Below the pieces are notes generated by a model that did no database searches, was not told the DNA's origin, and worked only from the letters and a program-made list of their open reading frames with translations. A stretch of 47,228 nt of DNA from Methylobacterium sp. E-065 (GTDB lineage Bacteria > Pseudomonadota > Alphaproteobacteria > Rhizobiales > Beijerinckiaceae), in NCBI RefSeq assembly GCF_022829605.1, contig NZ_JAKSYD010000041.1:1-47228 (forward strand), given 5' to 3'. Position 1 is the first letter of the stretch. Each line of letters begins with the position of its first letter. The translations under genes and the position numbers were made by a program. Below are positions 1 through 7,212 of this stretch, piece after piece.

Positions 1-73
1 GTCCTTGTGAGACCAGCACGTCGACCTGACGCAGCTTGCTCACGATCTCCTCGGGCTTGGGTCGTTGGGCCAT
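1..73 (-). CDS. IS3-family transposase OrfA, N-terminal fragment
   Basis: The first 24 codons of a minus-strand frame read MAQRPKPEEIVSKLRQVDVL followed by VSQG, and the window then ends. This is the usual opening of the small OrfA protein of IS3-family elements, a helix-turn-helix DNA-binding protein that is joined to the DDE recombinase OrfB by frameshifting. The ATG at 71-73 has GAGGACGG upstream at normal spacing. The gene is partial only because the window ends here. The family call is firm, but the subgroup cannot be given from so short a piece. Confidence 0.75.
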   Translation of the reverse strand, partial: MAQRPKPEEIVSKLRQVDVLVSQG

Positions 74-125
74 CGATTCCGTCCTCTGTCGGCGCAAAAG
101 CCATACTTCAGGGCGGACCACTTCA
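1..125 (-). mobile_element. IS3-family insertion sequence, left end only (runs off the window)
   Basis: Reading the minus strand inward from base 125, the sequence starts TGAAGTGGTCCGCCCTGAAG. It is followed by a ribosome binding site (GAGGACGG) and an OrfA start codon at 73. The TG terminus and the distance from terminus to start fit an IS3-family end. The element continues beyond base 1. Its edge lies 11 bases past the stop codon of the LOV gene, so it was inserted directly behind that operon. The exact terminus is inferred, because the other end is not in the window. Confidence 0.6.
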
Positions 126-136
126 AAGGGGGACGA

Positions 137-655
137 TCAGCCCTGTGCGTCGGCGAGGCGGCGTTCGATGCTGACGAGGCGCTCCTGGGCCGCCTCTCCC
201 CGGCGTGCGTGGGTCACGTCGACCTGCGACGCAAAGAAGTTGACGAGGTCGCCCGCCTCGTCGAACACCGGGCCAAGATACAGCTCGTTCCAGAACGAGC
301 CGCCGTCTTTGCGGTAATTGAGAAGCGTGATCTTGATTTCCCTCCGTCCGGCGATTGCCTCCCGAACGAGGGCCACGGCGTCCGGATCCGTGTCAGGGCC
401 CTGGAGGAAGCGGCAATTGCGCCCGAGGATCTCGTCGGCCCCGTAGCCCGTCAGCGCCAGGAAGGCGGGATTGGCGAAGATGATGGGGTTGTCGGGGAGC
501 CGCGGGTCCGTAACCACCATCGGCTGCCGGGTGCGCTCCAGGGCCGCCACGAAGGGACCGGCTAAGCGGCGCATCGACGCCGTTGCTTCAGCCAGCTGGG
601 CGGATGGCTCGACGGTTCGCCTGCTCTGGCCTCCGCTGGACGGGACGCCCGTCAC
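137..655 (-). CDS. Short LOV-domain blue-light photoreceptor
   Basis: This 172-residue protein is essentially one LOV (flavin-binding PAS) domain, at about residues 40-148, followed by a short charged helix. The flavin-adduct motif GRNCRFLQG is intact with Cys81. The flavin-contacting residues Asn113 (LLNYRKDG), Asn123 (FWNELYLGPV) and Gln144 (FASQVDVT) are also present, so normal LOV photochemistry is expected. No kinase, GGDEF or DNA-binding domain follows. The signal would therefore pass through the C-terminal helix (about 149-170) to a partner. Its start overlaps the stop of the CheC-type gene by ATGA, making it the last gene of the chemosensory operon. An IS3-family element begins 11 bases after its stop. 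The stop looks natural, but a longer ancestral C-terminus cut by the insertion cannot be excluded. Confidence 0.9.
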   Translation of the reverse strand: MTGVPSSGGQSRRTVEPSAQLAEATASMRRLAGPFVAALERTRQPMVVTDPRLPDNPIIFANPAFLALTGYGADEILGRNCRFLQGPDTDPDAVALVREAIAGRREIKITLLNYRKDGGSFWNELYLGPVFDEAGDLVNFFASQVDVTHARRGEAAQERLVSIERRLADAQG

Positions 656-1293
656 GCTTCCATCCCGCCGATGGTGCGCTCGACGAAGTCGTCGATCAGC
701 ACCTTGAGGTTCTCCAGGGACGGTAGGTCCATCAGCATGGCGATATAGCCCCGGATGTCGCGCTCGCGCACGGAAAAGTTGATGTAGAGGAACAGGACGA
801 GCCCGTCCGTGCCCTCGTCGCCAACCGGCCGGAAGATCCGGGGACCGTCGCCGCGCATGACCTCCGGCAGTGACATCGTCAGCGTCCGCTGCAAGAGGTT
901 CGCCATCGTGGCGAGACAGCCGTTCAGGATGACGTTTCCGGTCTCCGTCAGCGCCTCGTCCTCCATCTCCGTGGCCTCCTCAGAGGAGAGATCCCCACCT
1001 GCCACCGCGTGAACCAACGCGCGCCCATGCTCCTGAGGGAAGATCAGGAGGGCGCGGCCGGTGAAGGCGCCGGAGAAGTCCTGCTGGACGACGACCAGCT
1101 CGGCCGCTTCGCGCTCGCCGATCATGCGCGCGGCCTGGGCCCGCGAGACGATCTCGACCGCTGGCACCGACAGGAGGACCTGGACGCCGATCATCCCACG
1201 CAGGCTCGCCGCGGCCTTGCTGACACCGATGTTCACCAGTTCAGTGAAGGCGTCGCGCTGGAGCTCAGTGAGATCGACGGTACCCGCCGTCAC
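652..1293 (-). CDS. cheC: CheC-type chemotaxis phosphatase
   Basis: This 213-residue protein carries the two helices typical of the CheC/FliY/CheX phosphatase family. The first site reads ELVNIG (Glu18, Asn21) and the second ETGNVI (Glu117, Asn120). Both have the E-x-x-N pair that positions water to remove phosphate from a receiver aspartate. The length matches CheC rather than the shorter CheX. I see no FliN domain and no CheD gene nearby, although CheD commonly partners CheC. The likely substrates are the two single-domain receivers of the same operon. It overlaps the preceding receiver gene and the following LOV gene by ATGA, so translation is probably coupled. Confidence 0.85.
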   Translation of the reverse strand: MTAGTVDLTELQRDAFTELVNIGVSKAAASLRGMIGVQVLLSVPAVEIVSRAQAARMIGEREAAELVVVQQDFSGAFTGRALLIFPQEHGRALVHAVAGGDLSSEEATEMEDEALTETGNVILNGCLATMANLLQRTLTMSLPEVMRGDGPRIFRPVGDEGTDGLVLFLYINFSVRERDIRGYIAMLMDLPSLENLKVLIDDFVERTIGGMEA

Positions 1294-1673
1294 GGCGCTG
1301 CTCGGCGCAACCGGAGCGCGGCGCCGGACACGAAGCCCGCCAGCGCCTCCTCGGTGAGCGGCTTCGGCAGGAACGTTGCGCCCACGCCCCGGGAGCGGGC
1401 GATGATCTCATCCTGGATGTTGGCCGAGACCACGGCGATGGGCATGCCCGGATTGGCGGCGCGCAGGTCCGCGGCCAGTTCGAGACCGTCCCTGCCGGGC
1501 ATGTTGAAGTCGAGCAGCGCCACGTCGATCCGACGCTCGCCGACCATCGCCGCCGCCGCGTCGGCATTGGCGGCCTCGACGACATCCCAGTCGGGCTTAA
1601 CCTGCCGCAGGAGCTTGGCCGCGACGAGCCGGGCGAGCTTGCTGTCGTCGACGATGAGAACCGTTGTCGTCAT
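1290..1673 (-). CDS. Single-domain response regulator (CheY-like)
   Basis: This 127-residue receiver has the acidic pair Asp9/Asp10 (IVDD), phospho-acceptor Asp55 (LLDFNMP), Ser83 (VVSAN) and the conserved Lys104 (FLPKP). There is no output domain, so it would act by protein contact as CheY does. I chose the ATG at 1671-1673 because the protein then starts MTTTVLIVDD, directly before the first beta strand. A longer frame reaches 1811 but adds an arginine- and proline-rich leader with no domain. The stop overlaps the CheC-type start by ATGA. There is a 110-base gap to the STAS-like gene upstream, the largest gap in the operon. It is a likely phosphorylation target of the operon's CheA. Confidence 0.9.
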   Translation of the reverse strand: MTTTVLIVDDSKLARLVAAKLLRQVKPDWDVVEAANADAAAAMVGERRIDVALLDFNMPGRDGLELAADLRAANPGMPIAVVSANIQDEIIARSRGVGATFLPKPLTEEALAGFVSGAALRLRRAAP

Positions 1674-1783
1674 TGGTGCGATGCTGATTGGGTTGCGCGC
1701 GATACGGTCGGCTACGTGGGGGTGGCCTCCTATATGCGTCGGGACGTCTCCGGAGCATAGCGATAAGTCCTCGCGCCGCCGCG

Positions 1784-2026
1784 TTATCCTGGCCCGGGCC
1801 GGTCCAGCCATAGATCGACGAAGGGGTCGCCGCAGGCGCCCAGGACGACGGGTCGCAGGCTAAGCAGGACTTGGTACACCGCGGTGTGCATCCGGGTGCA
1901 GCCGACCCAGTCCACCGGCCGCCCGGGATCTTCCAGGATGAGCGCGGCGAGGGTTTCCGCGTCCTCGACCGGGCAGGTTCCCTCCAGCCGTATCGTTCCG
2001 TCATCCGTCCTGAGCACCACGGTCAT
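1784..2026 (-). CDS. Small STAS-like protein of the chemosensory operon
   Basis: This 80-residue protein starts at the ATG at 2024-2026 and overlaps the CheA stop by ATGA. The pattern of an early strand (TIRLEGTCPV), a helix (DAETLAALIL), then VDWVGCTRMHTAVYQVLLSL resembles the STAS fold of anti-sigma factor antagonists. In STAS proteins the corresponding stretch holds a phosphorylated Ser or Thr; here it reads TRMHTAVYQ, so a Thr is available, but I cannot confirm the alignment. STAS proteins act as small switch modules, and one is known to be phospho-controlled in some chemosensory systems. The position after CheA supports a signalling role. The fold call is an inference from pattern alone. 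Confidence 0.6.
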   Translation of the reverse strand: MTVVLRTDDGTIRLEGTCPVEDAETLAALILEDPGRPVDWVGCTRMHTAVYQVLLSLRPVVLGACGDPFVDLWLDRPGPG

Positions 2027-4302
2027 CGGCCTTCCCCGAATCGTCCCATGCCCATGGACGCCGCATCCGCGATCAGGGCGGTGGGATCGAGGACCAGCAG
2101 GACGCCGCCGTCGCCGCGGACTGTCGTACCGCCCACGCCGGGCACGGTGCCAACCAGGCCGGCCGGGGGGCGTACCACGGCGTCGAGGCGGTCCTGGATA
2201 CGGTCGACGTCCAGCGCCACGGTTTCCCCGCCCGAGCGGATCACCAGCAGTAGCGCTTTCGCCTGAGTGCACGACGGGTCCGGCCGGTTGAGGAGCTCGG
2301 CCAGCCGCATTATCGGCACGGTCCGGCCTCGCCGGACCATCGCGTCCCCGCCGTCGACCGCCCGGATGCCCGACCGGGGCACTCGGACGACCTCAAGAAC
2401 GGCGTCCATCGCGATGCCATACGATTCCTCGCCCACCCCGACGACGAGGATACGGGAGAGGGCGATGGTCCGGGGCAGGTGCAGGCTGACGGTGGTGCCG
2501 GCGCCGACCCGGCTCTCGACGGAGACCCGGCCACCCATGCGCCCCGCCGCGACGCGTACCGCGTCCATGCCGACGCCGCGTCCCGAGAGCGCCCCGACGC
2601 TGTCCGCGGTAGAGAACCCGGGCGCGAAGATCAGGTCGACGACGGCCGCGTCGTCCATGTCCGCGAGGGCGTGGGGCGAGCGCAGGCCTCTCTCGGCGGA
2701 TCGGCGACGGATGAACGCCGGGTCGATCCCGCGCCCGTCGTCCGACACCGACACGACGATGCCGTCGCCGTCCGGCCCGGCCGCGATGCGGATGCGACCG
2801 ACCGCGGGCTTCCCGAGGCGCAACCTGTCCTCGACGCCCTCCAGGCCATGGTCGACGGCATTGCGCACGACGTGCAGGAGCGGCTCGAACAGGTTCTCGA
2901 CGATTTCCCTGTCCGCTTCCGTGCCCTCGCCCTCCATCTCCAGGACCACCTCCTTGCCGAGCCCGCGCACGGCGTCGCGCACCGGACGTGTGAAGCGACG
3001 GAACACCTGGGACAGGGGCATGAGCCGAAGCGAAACGGCGTTCCGGTGCAACGCCATGGAGAGGCGGCCCATGTTCGCGTCTGCGTCGCGGATCGCGCGG
3101 GCCAGCGTTGCCGCATCCTCGCCGGCCTCCGCCCGGGTCGCAACGTGGCTTAGGGCGTTGCGGGCCACGACGAGCTCGCCAACGAGGGCGACGAGGGCGT
3201 CGACGCGGGCGGCGTCGACCCTGAGGGTACGAACCGCATCCCCGCCAGCCTGCTCGGACCCTTCGGCCGCCGCTTCGGCCACCGCCGCGGGCATTTCCCC
3301 AGGTCGACCCGCCAGGACGGCCTCGATGGTAGCCCGAAGACCCTGACGACCGCCCACGGAGTCTAGGCGGCAGCGTTCGGCTTCCTCGGTACGTCCGGCA
3401 AACGCCATGGCGTTCGCCACCGACCGCGCGCACGCTTCGAGGCAACCCGCTGCAATCGTCGCGTCACCCGTCGCGGCGAGCACGCGGACCTGCTCCGAGA
3501 GGATTGCGGCGACGACAGGTTCCGTTTCCGCCAGGGCTGCGTCGCCCCTATCCACCCCGGTCGGAGCAGGCTGTCGGCCGCCGTCCGGTACGTCCACGAC
3601 CGTCACCTGGTCGGCAACGAGGCGGAAGACCGCGTCCAACTCCGGGCGTCCGGAGTTCGTGAGGATGGCGATATCGAGGTTGCAGGCGTAGGCGTCGAAC
3701 TCCTCGCCGGCGGGCCGGGGGCCGGCGGGTTCGACCGACACCGCCAACAGGCCGGGAACCTTCCTGACGAAGCCGAGCGGATCGTCCCCGGAGAAGAAGC
3801 AATCGCTCCGCGGCCGGTACCGCAACGCCGTCGTTGGGGTTCCAGCGTCAGTCGAGCCGACGAGCCGGGCCGCCCAGTCCGGAAGCGCCGAGGCGGCCGT
3901 AACCCCGGCTTCCGGCGCCCGATCCAGGAGGGAACGGTACCGGTCCGCTAGCGTGGCCGCCTCGGCGGTGGCCGTCTCCGGCAAGCGTTCGGTCGCCTCG
4001 ACCGCATCCGTCCAGCGGGCGGTAGCGTCGAGGGCCTCCAGCGACAGGTCGACCAAGACGGCATTGACGGCCAGGGTTCCGGCCCGCGCCGCGGAGAGGC
4101 CGTCCTCGGCTGCGTGCAGGAGCGCGAACCACGCCGGGTAGTCGAACAGGCCCACGCCACCCTTCAGGGTGTGGAACGCGCGGAACACCCGGTTCAGGGC
4201 CTCGGCGTCGCCCGGTGCCGCCTCAAGGGACAGGAGGTCCTCCGTCCCGGACTGGACGAGCTCGCGCGTCTCGACGAGGAACTGTTCGAGCAGGTCGTTC
4301 AC
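2023..4302 (-). CDS. cheA: Chemosensory histidine kinase CheA
   Basis: This 759-residue CheA has the usual domains in order. The Hpt domain carries the phosphorylated His44 in AFHTLKGG. A middle region at about 150-240 (SDCFFSGDDPLGFVRKVPGL) resembles the target-binding P2-like domain of Frz/Pil-type kinases. The dimerisation helices lie at about 355-430. In the ATPase, the N box is HVVRNAVDHG (about 477-486) and the G boxes are DDGRG (521), GRGVGMD (574) and GAGTTV (600). A C-terminal CheW-like domain covers about 612-750. There is no fused receiver, so phosphate must go to the separate receivers and CheB of the operon. The protein overlaps its neighbours by 4 bases on both sides. All key residues are present and it should be active. 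Confidence 0.95.
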   Translation of the reverse strand: MNDLLEQFLVETRELVQSGTEDLLSLEAAPGDAEALNRVFRAFHTLKGGVGLFDYPAWFALLHAAEDGLSAARAGTLAVNAVLVDLSLEALDATARWTDAVEATERLPETATAEAATLADRYRSLLDRAPEAGVTAASALPDWAARLVGSTDAGTPTTALRYRPRSDCFFSGDDPLGFVRKVPGLLAVSVEPAGPRPAGEEFDAYACNLDIAILTNSGRPELDAVFRLVADQVTVVDVPDGGRQPAPTGVDRGDAALAETEPVVAAILSEQVRVLAATGDATIAAGCLEACARSVANAMAFAGRTEEAERCRLDSVGGRQGLRATIEAVLAGRPGEMPAAVAEAAAEGSEQAGGDAVRTLRVDAARVDALVALVGELVVARNALSHVATRAEAGEDAATLARAIRDADANMGRLSMALHRNAVSLRLMPLSQVFRRFTRPVRDAVRGLGKEVVLEMEGEGTEADREIVENLFEPLLHVVRNAVDHGLEGVEDRLRLGKPAVGRIRIAAGPDGDGIVVSVSDDGRGIDPAFIRRRSAERGLRSPHALADMDDAAVVDLIFAPGFSTADSVGALSGRGVGMDAVRVAAGRMGGRVSVESRVGAGTTVSLHLPRTIALSRILVVGVGEESYGIAMDAVLEVVRVPRSGIRAVDGGDAMVRRGRTVPIMRLAELLNRPDPSCTQAKALLLVIRSGGETVALDVDRIQDRLDAVVRPPAGLVGTVPGVGGTTVRGDGGVLLVLDPTALIADAASMGMGRFGEGR

Positions 4303-4703
4303 GCTTGCCGTCCCACGAGCGCCCGGGCGTGCGCGACCAGCGTCTCCTCCGGCACCGGCTTCACTAGGTAGAAGTTGGCGCCCGCGGACCGCGCGGTTTC
4401 GCGGTCGCCCTCGCCCGCTTCCGTGCTGGTCATCAGGGCGGGTATGGAGCGGACCGGAGGCTCGCGTCCCCGCAAGGCCCGCAGGAAGCTGAACCCGTCC
4501 ATCTTCGGCATGTTCACGTCCACGACCAGGAGGTCGTAGGCCACCGTGAGGACGCGCTCCAGACCCTCGATGCCGTTGAGCGCCTCGTCCACGGCGAAGC
4601 CGGCCCTTTCCAAAGCGCCGCGATAGTACAAGCGCACGAGGCTCGCGTCGTCGACGACGAGGACTCGTGGCGGGGCGGGGGGGACGGTTCCGGGCTCAGA
4701 CAT
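4299..4703 (-). CDS. Single-domain response regulator (CheY/PilH-like)
   Basis: This 134-residue receiver has the acidic pair Asp18/Asp19 (VVDD), phospho-acceptor Asp62 (VVDVNMP), Thr after the fourth strand (LMTST) and Lys in YLVKP. I took the ATG at 4701-4703, which overlaps the CheR stop by 8 bases as elsewhere in this operon. A longer frame to 4742 only adds residues inside cheR. The proline-rich leader MSEPGTVPPAPP is unusual for a CheY and may be a flexible tail. It is the second free receiver in the cluster, so one of the two may serve as output and the other as a phosphate sink. Which is which cannot be told from sequence. Confidence 0.88.
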   Translation of the reverse strand: MSEPGTVPPAPPRVLVVDDASLVRLYYRGALERAGFAVDEALNGIEGLERVLTVAYDLLVVDVNMPKMDGFSFLRALRGREPPVRSIPALMTSTEAGEGDRETARSAGANFYLVKPVPEETLVAHARALVGRQA

Positions 4704-5559
4704 GATCGCCCTCGCGGGGCCTTTGGTAGACGATGGCGTCATCGTAGCGGCAGACCCTGAACAGCGGGGAAATCCGGCTCATGCTCTCGGTGTGGCCGAG
4801 GCAGACGTAGCCGCCGGGAACCATGGCGTCGTAGATGTGATCGGCCGCGATCCGTCGGGAGGCGTCGTCGAAGTAGATCAGCACGTTGCGGCAGAACACG
4901 ACGTCGAACCGTCCGTGCGCCGCCATGTCCGCCGCGTCCGTGAGGTTGCAGGGCGTGAAGCGCACGGACCCGCGCAGGTCGGCGATGATCCGCCATGCGG
5001 GTCCCAGGCGCGTCTCCTCCCGGACGAAGTAGCGCGCGACGAGGTCCGGCGTGAGCCGCATGAGGGCACGCTCGCCGTAGAGCCCTTCCTCGGCGGCGGC
5101 GAGCGCCCGGGTGTCGATGTCCGAGCCGACGATCTCGACGTCGTAGCGGTCGACGTCCGGCCAGTTCTCCAGGAGCCAGACGGCCACCGAGTAGGGTTCC
5201 TCGCCGGTCGAGCATGGCATCGACCAGATCCGCACCGTCGACCCAGGAGCCTTGCGTGCGACGACCTCCGACAGCAGTGACGCCGTCAGGCAGCGGAGCT
5301 GGTGGTCCTCCCGGTAGAAGTAGGTTTCGTTGATCGTGAAGGCGTTGATCAGCCGCTCGACCTCGCCGTCTGTGTCGGAGCGAAGCCGCGCGAGGTAGAC
5401 CGGGAACGACCGCGACGCGGTGGCCAGCATCCGCTCGGCCAGCCGGCGGTCGACGAAGTAGCGCTTTGCCGGGGTGAACAGGATGCCGGTGCGGCGGTAC
5501 AGGAACTCGCAGAATCGCGTGAAATCGGCGTCGGTGACCGGCGACGGAAGATCAGACAC
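4696..5559 (-). CDS. cheR: Chemoreceptor glutamate methyltransferase CheR
   Basis: This 287-residue SAM-dependent methyltransferase methylates receptor glutamates. It has the small N-terminal helical domain (FTRFCEFLYRRTGILF), then the SAM-binding fold with IWSMPCSTGEEPYS, the acidic ribose-binding strand EIVGSDIDTRAL and FDVVFCRNVLIYFD near the C-terminus, all standard for CheR. There are no TPR repeats. It precedes the receiver gene with an 8-base overlap and follows the HEAT-repeat gene after 4 bases. Its presence together with CheB implies that the receptor of this operon is methylated for adaptation. Confidence 0.95.
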   Translation of the reverse strand: MSDLPSPVTDADFTRFCEFLYRRTGILFTPAKRYFVDRRLAERMLATASRSFPVYLARLRSDTDGEVERLINAFTINETYFYREDHQLRCLTASLLSEVVARKAPGSTVRIWSMPCSTGEEPYSVAVWLLENWPDVDRYDVEIVGSDIDTRALAAAEEGLYGERALMRLTPDLVARYFVREETRLGPAWRIIADLRGSVRFTPCNLTDAADMAAHGRFDVVFCRNVLIYFDDASRRIAADHIYDAMVPGGYVCLGHTESMSRISPLFRVCRYDDAIVYQRPREGDHV

Positions 5560-5563
5560 GCGT

Positions 5564-6106
5564 TCAGCGTCCCGGACCGATGCGGGCGAGCACCGTGTCG
5601 ATGGCCATGGGCAGGAATGCCTCAGAAGCGAACCGGGCGCGGGTAATCCGCAGCGCCTTCACCGCCCCCGACGTCCCAACCTCCGCCAGCACCTCCACGG
5701 CCGCTCCGCAAACGTTCGGGTGGGTTTCCGCTTCCAGCAAACGCGCGAGCAGGGCATTGGCGGCCTCGGCAGGCTGGGTCCGGGCGATTTCGGTGGCCAG
5801 TAGCCGGACGTCCGGGTCCGGGTCCGAGAGCAATCCCGGCAGGACCGAGAGTGCCGCGTCGGGCATGGCCTGAAGCGTCTCGATGCAGGCGTTTCGCAGG
5901 CCCGCATCTTCCGAACGCAGGTGCTGGGCGAGTGCGGCCGCGGCGGACGCGTCGGCAATGGCCAGAAGCGACGCGAGGAGGGCCTCACGCCGGCGGAGAT
6001 CCCCCTCCGATCCCAGGGCTGCGCCGAGCTCTTCCACGGACCGGACCGGCGACGTGACAGTTGCCGCTCCCTGCGGTCCGGGAGGGTCGCGACGGACGAG
6101 CGGCAT
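5564..6106 (-). CDS. HEAT-repeat protein of the chemosensory operon
   Basis: This 180-residue protein is made of helical pairs of HEAT type. It shows repeated blocks such as LLASLLAIADASAAAALAQH, SEDAGLRNACIETLQAM, SDPDPDVRLLATEIART and THPNVCGAAVEVLAEVG, covering about residues 35-175. The start ATG at 6104-6106 shares its first base with the last base region of cheB (TGATG), so I prefer it over a longer frame with an arginine-rich leader. HEAT proteins are scaffolds and have no enzymatic residues. Lying between cheB and cheR, it may hold adaptation enzymes or the receptor array. That role is inferred from position only. Confidence 0.85.
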   Translation of the reverse strand: MPLVRRDPPGPQGAATVTSPVRSVEELGAALGSEGDLRRREALLASLLAIADASAAAALAQHLRSEDAGLRNACIETLQAMPDAALSVLPGLLSDPDPDVRLLATEIARTQPAEAANALLARLLEAETHPNVCGAAVEVLAEVGTSGAVKALRITRARFASEAFLPMAIDTVLARIGPGR

Positions 6107-7212
6107 CAGGGCACCATTTCCAGAAGCGCGTCGGCGATGTCTTCGAGCGCGACGACGACGCTGGCGCCCCCCGTCCTGACCAGCTCGCCCGGCATGCCCC
6201 ACACCACCGCCGTCTCCTCACTCTCGGCGATGGTACGGCCGCCGCGCGCCCGCAACGCGGACATCGTCTCCGCCCCGTCCCGCCCCATACCCGTCATCAG
6301 GACGCCGACGAGGCGGTTCGGCTCGACGAGGTCGAGCGCACTCGCCACGAGGCGGTCGACGCTGGGATGCCAGGGGTAATCGGCCCGTGCAGGGACCGGT
6401 TGCACGACGAGGCCGGACCAGCGGCGGGCGATGGTGACGTCGGCATCCCCCTTGCCGACGTAGACATTGCCGGGCGCCAGCGACATCGGCCGCGACGCCT
6501 CCTGCACGTTCAAGGCGCACAGGCCGTCGAGTCGCCTTGCCAGAGGGCCGGTGAAGCTCCCCGGCATGTGCTGGGCGACCACGATCGGCCATGGGAAATC
6601 GGCGGGCAGCCGCGACAGCAGGGCGTCGAGGGCCGGCGGGCCGCCCGTCGAGGTTCCGACCAGCACGATGCCTTCCGGCGGTCCCGGCGCCGGCAGGGGG
6701 GCGGACCGTGGACTGGGCGCCGGCGTTCGCGTCGGTTTCCTCGCAAGCCCGGCCGACGCACCATCGAGGGAACCTGTCCGGGCGCGGATGCGCTCGGCGA
6801 GACGCAAGGTGGGACGCAGGCGGGCCCGGGCCGCCGCCCGGACCTTCTGAACGATCAATGGCCCGAGGCGGTCCATCTCCAGCGAGACGGCCCCTCCGGG
6901 CTTGGCCACGAAGTCCACCGCCCCCCGTCCCATCGCGTCGAGGGTGACCTCTGCGCCGTCCGCGGTCAGCGACGACACCATCACCACCGGGGTCGGACGG
7001 TCGAGCATGATGCGGTCGAGGCACGCCAGGCCGTCGAGGCCCGGCATGTTGACGTCGAGGGTGATTACGTCGGGACGGAAGCGCGCGTGCTCTGCAAGGG
7101 CCTCGTCGCCGTTGCGCGCGAAGGCCACCTCGAAGTCCCCCTCGGCCCCGAACACCCCGCCGAGGAGCCTGCGCATCAGGGCAGAGTCATCGACGACGAG
7201 AAGCCGGATCAT
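6106..7212 (-). CDS. cheB: Chemoreceptor methylesterase CheB
   Basis: This 368-residue protein joins a receiver (Asp53 in TLDVNMP, Lys in FVAKP) to a methylesterase domain by a linker of about 50 residues rich in proline, serine and arginine. The catalytic serine, histidine and aspartate are all visible: Ser188 in GTSTGG, His215 in AQHMPG and Asp312 in GMGRDG. It removes methyl groups from receptors when phosphorylated by CheA. Its start overlaps the stop of the triple-CheW gene by ATGA. It appears complete and of normal length. Confidence 0.95.
   Translation of the reverse strand: MIRLLVVDDSALMRRLLGGVFGAEGDFEVAFARNGDEALAEHARFRPDVITLDVNMPGLDGLACLDRIMLDRPTPVVMVSSLTADGAEVTLDAMGRGAVDFVAKPGGAVSLEMDRLGPLIVQKVRAAARARLRPTLRLAERIRARTGSLDGASAGLARKPTRTPAPSPRSAPLPAPGPPEGIVLVGTSTGGPPALDALLSRLPADFPWPIVVAQHMPGSFTGPLARRLDGLCALNVQEASRPMSLAPGNVYVGKGDADVTIARRWSGLVVQPVPARADYPWHPSVDRLVASALDLVEPNRLVGVLMTGMGRDGAETMSALRARGGRTIAESEETAVVWGMPGELVRTGGASVVVALEDIADALLEMVP

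Noticed and set aside
2267..3346. Plus-strand open frame inside cheA
   Set aside because: Ser/Arg/Thr-rich antisense shadow of an intact CheA ATPase domain.
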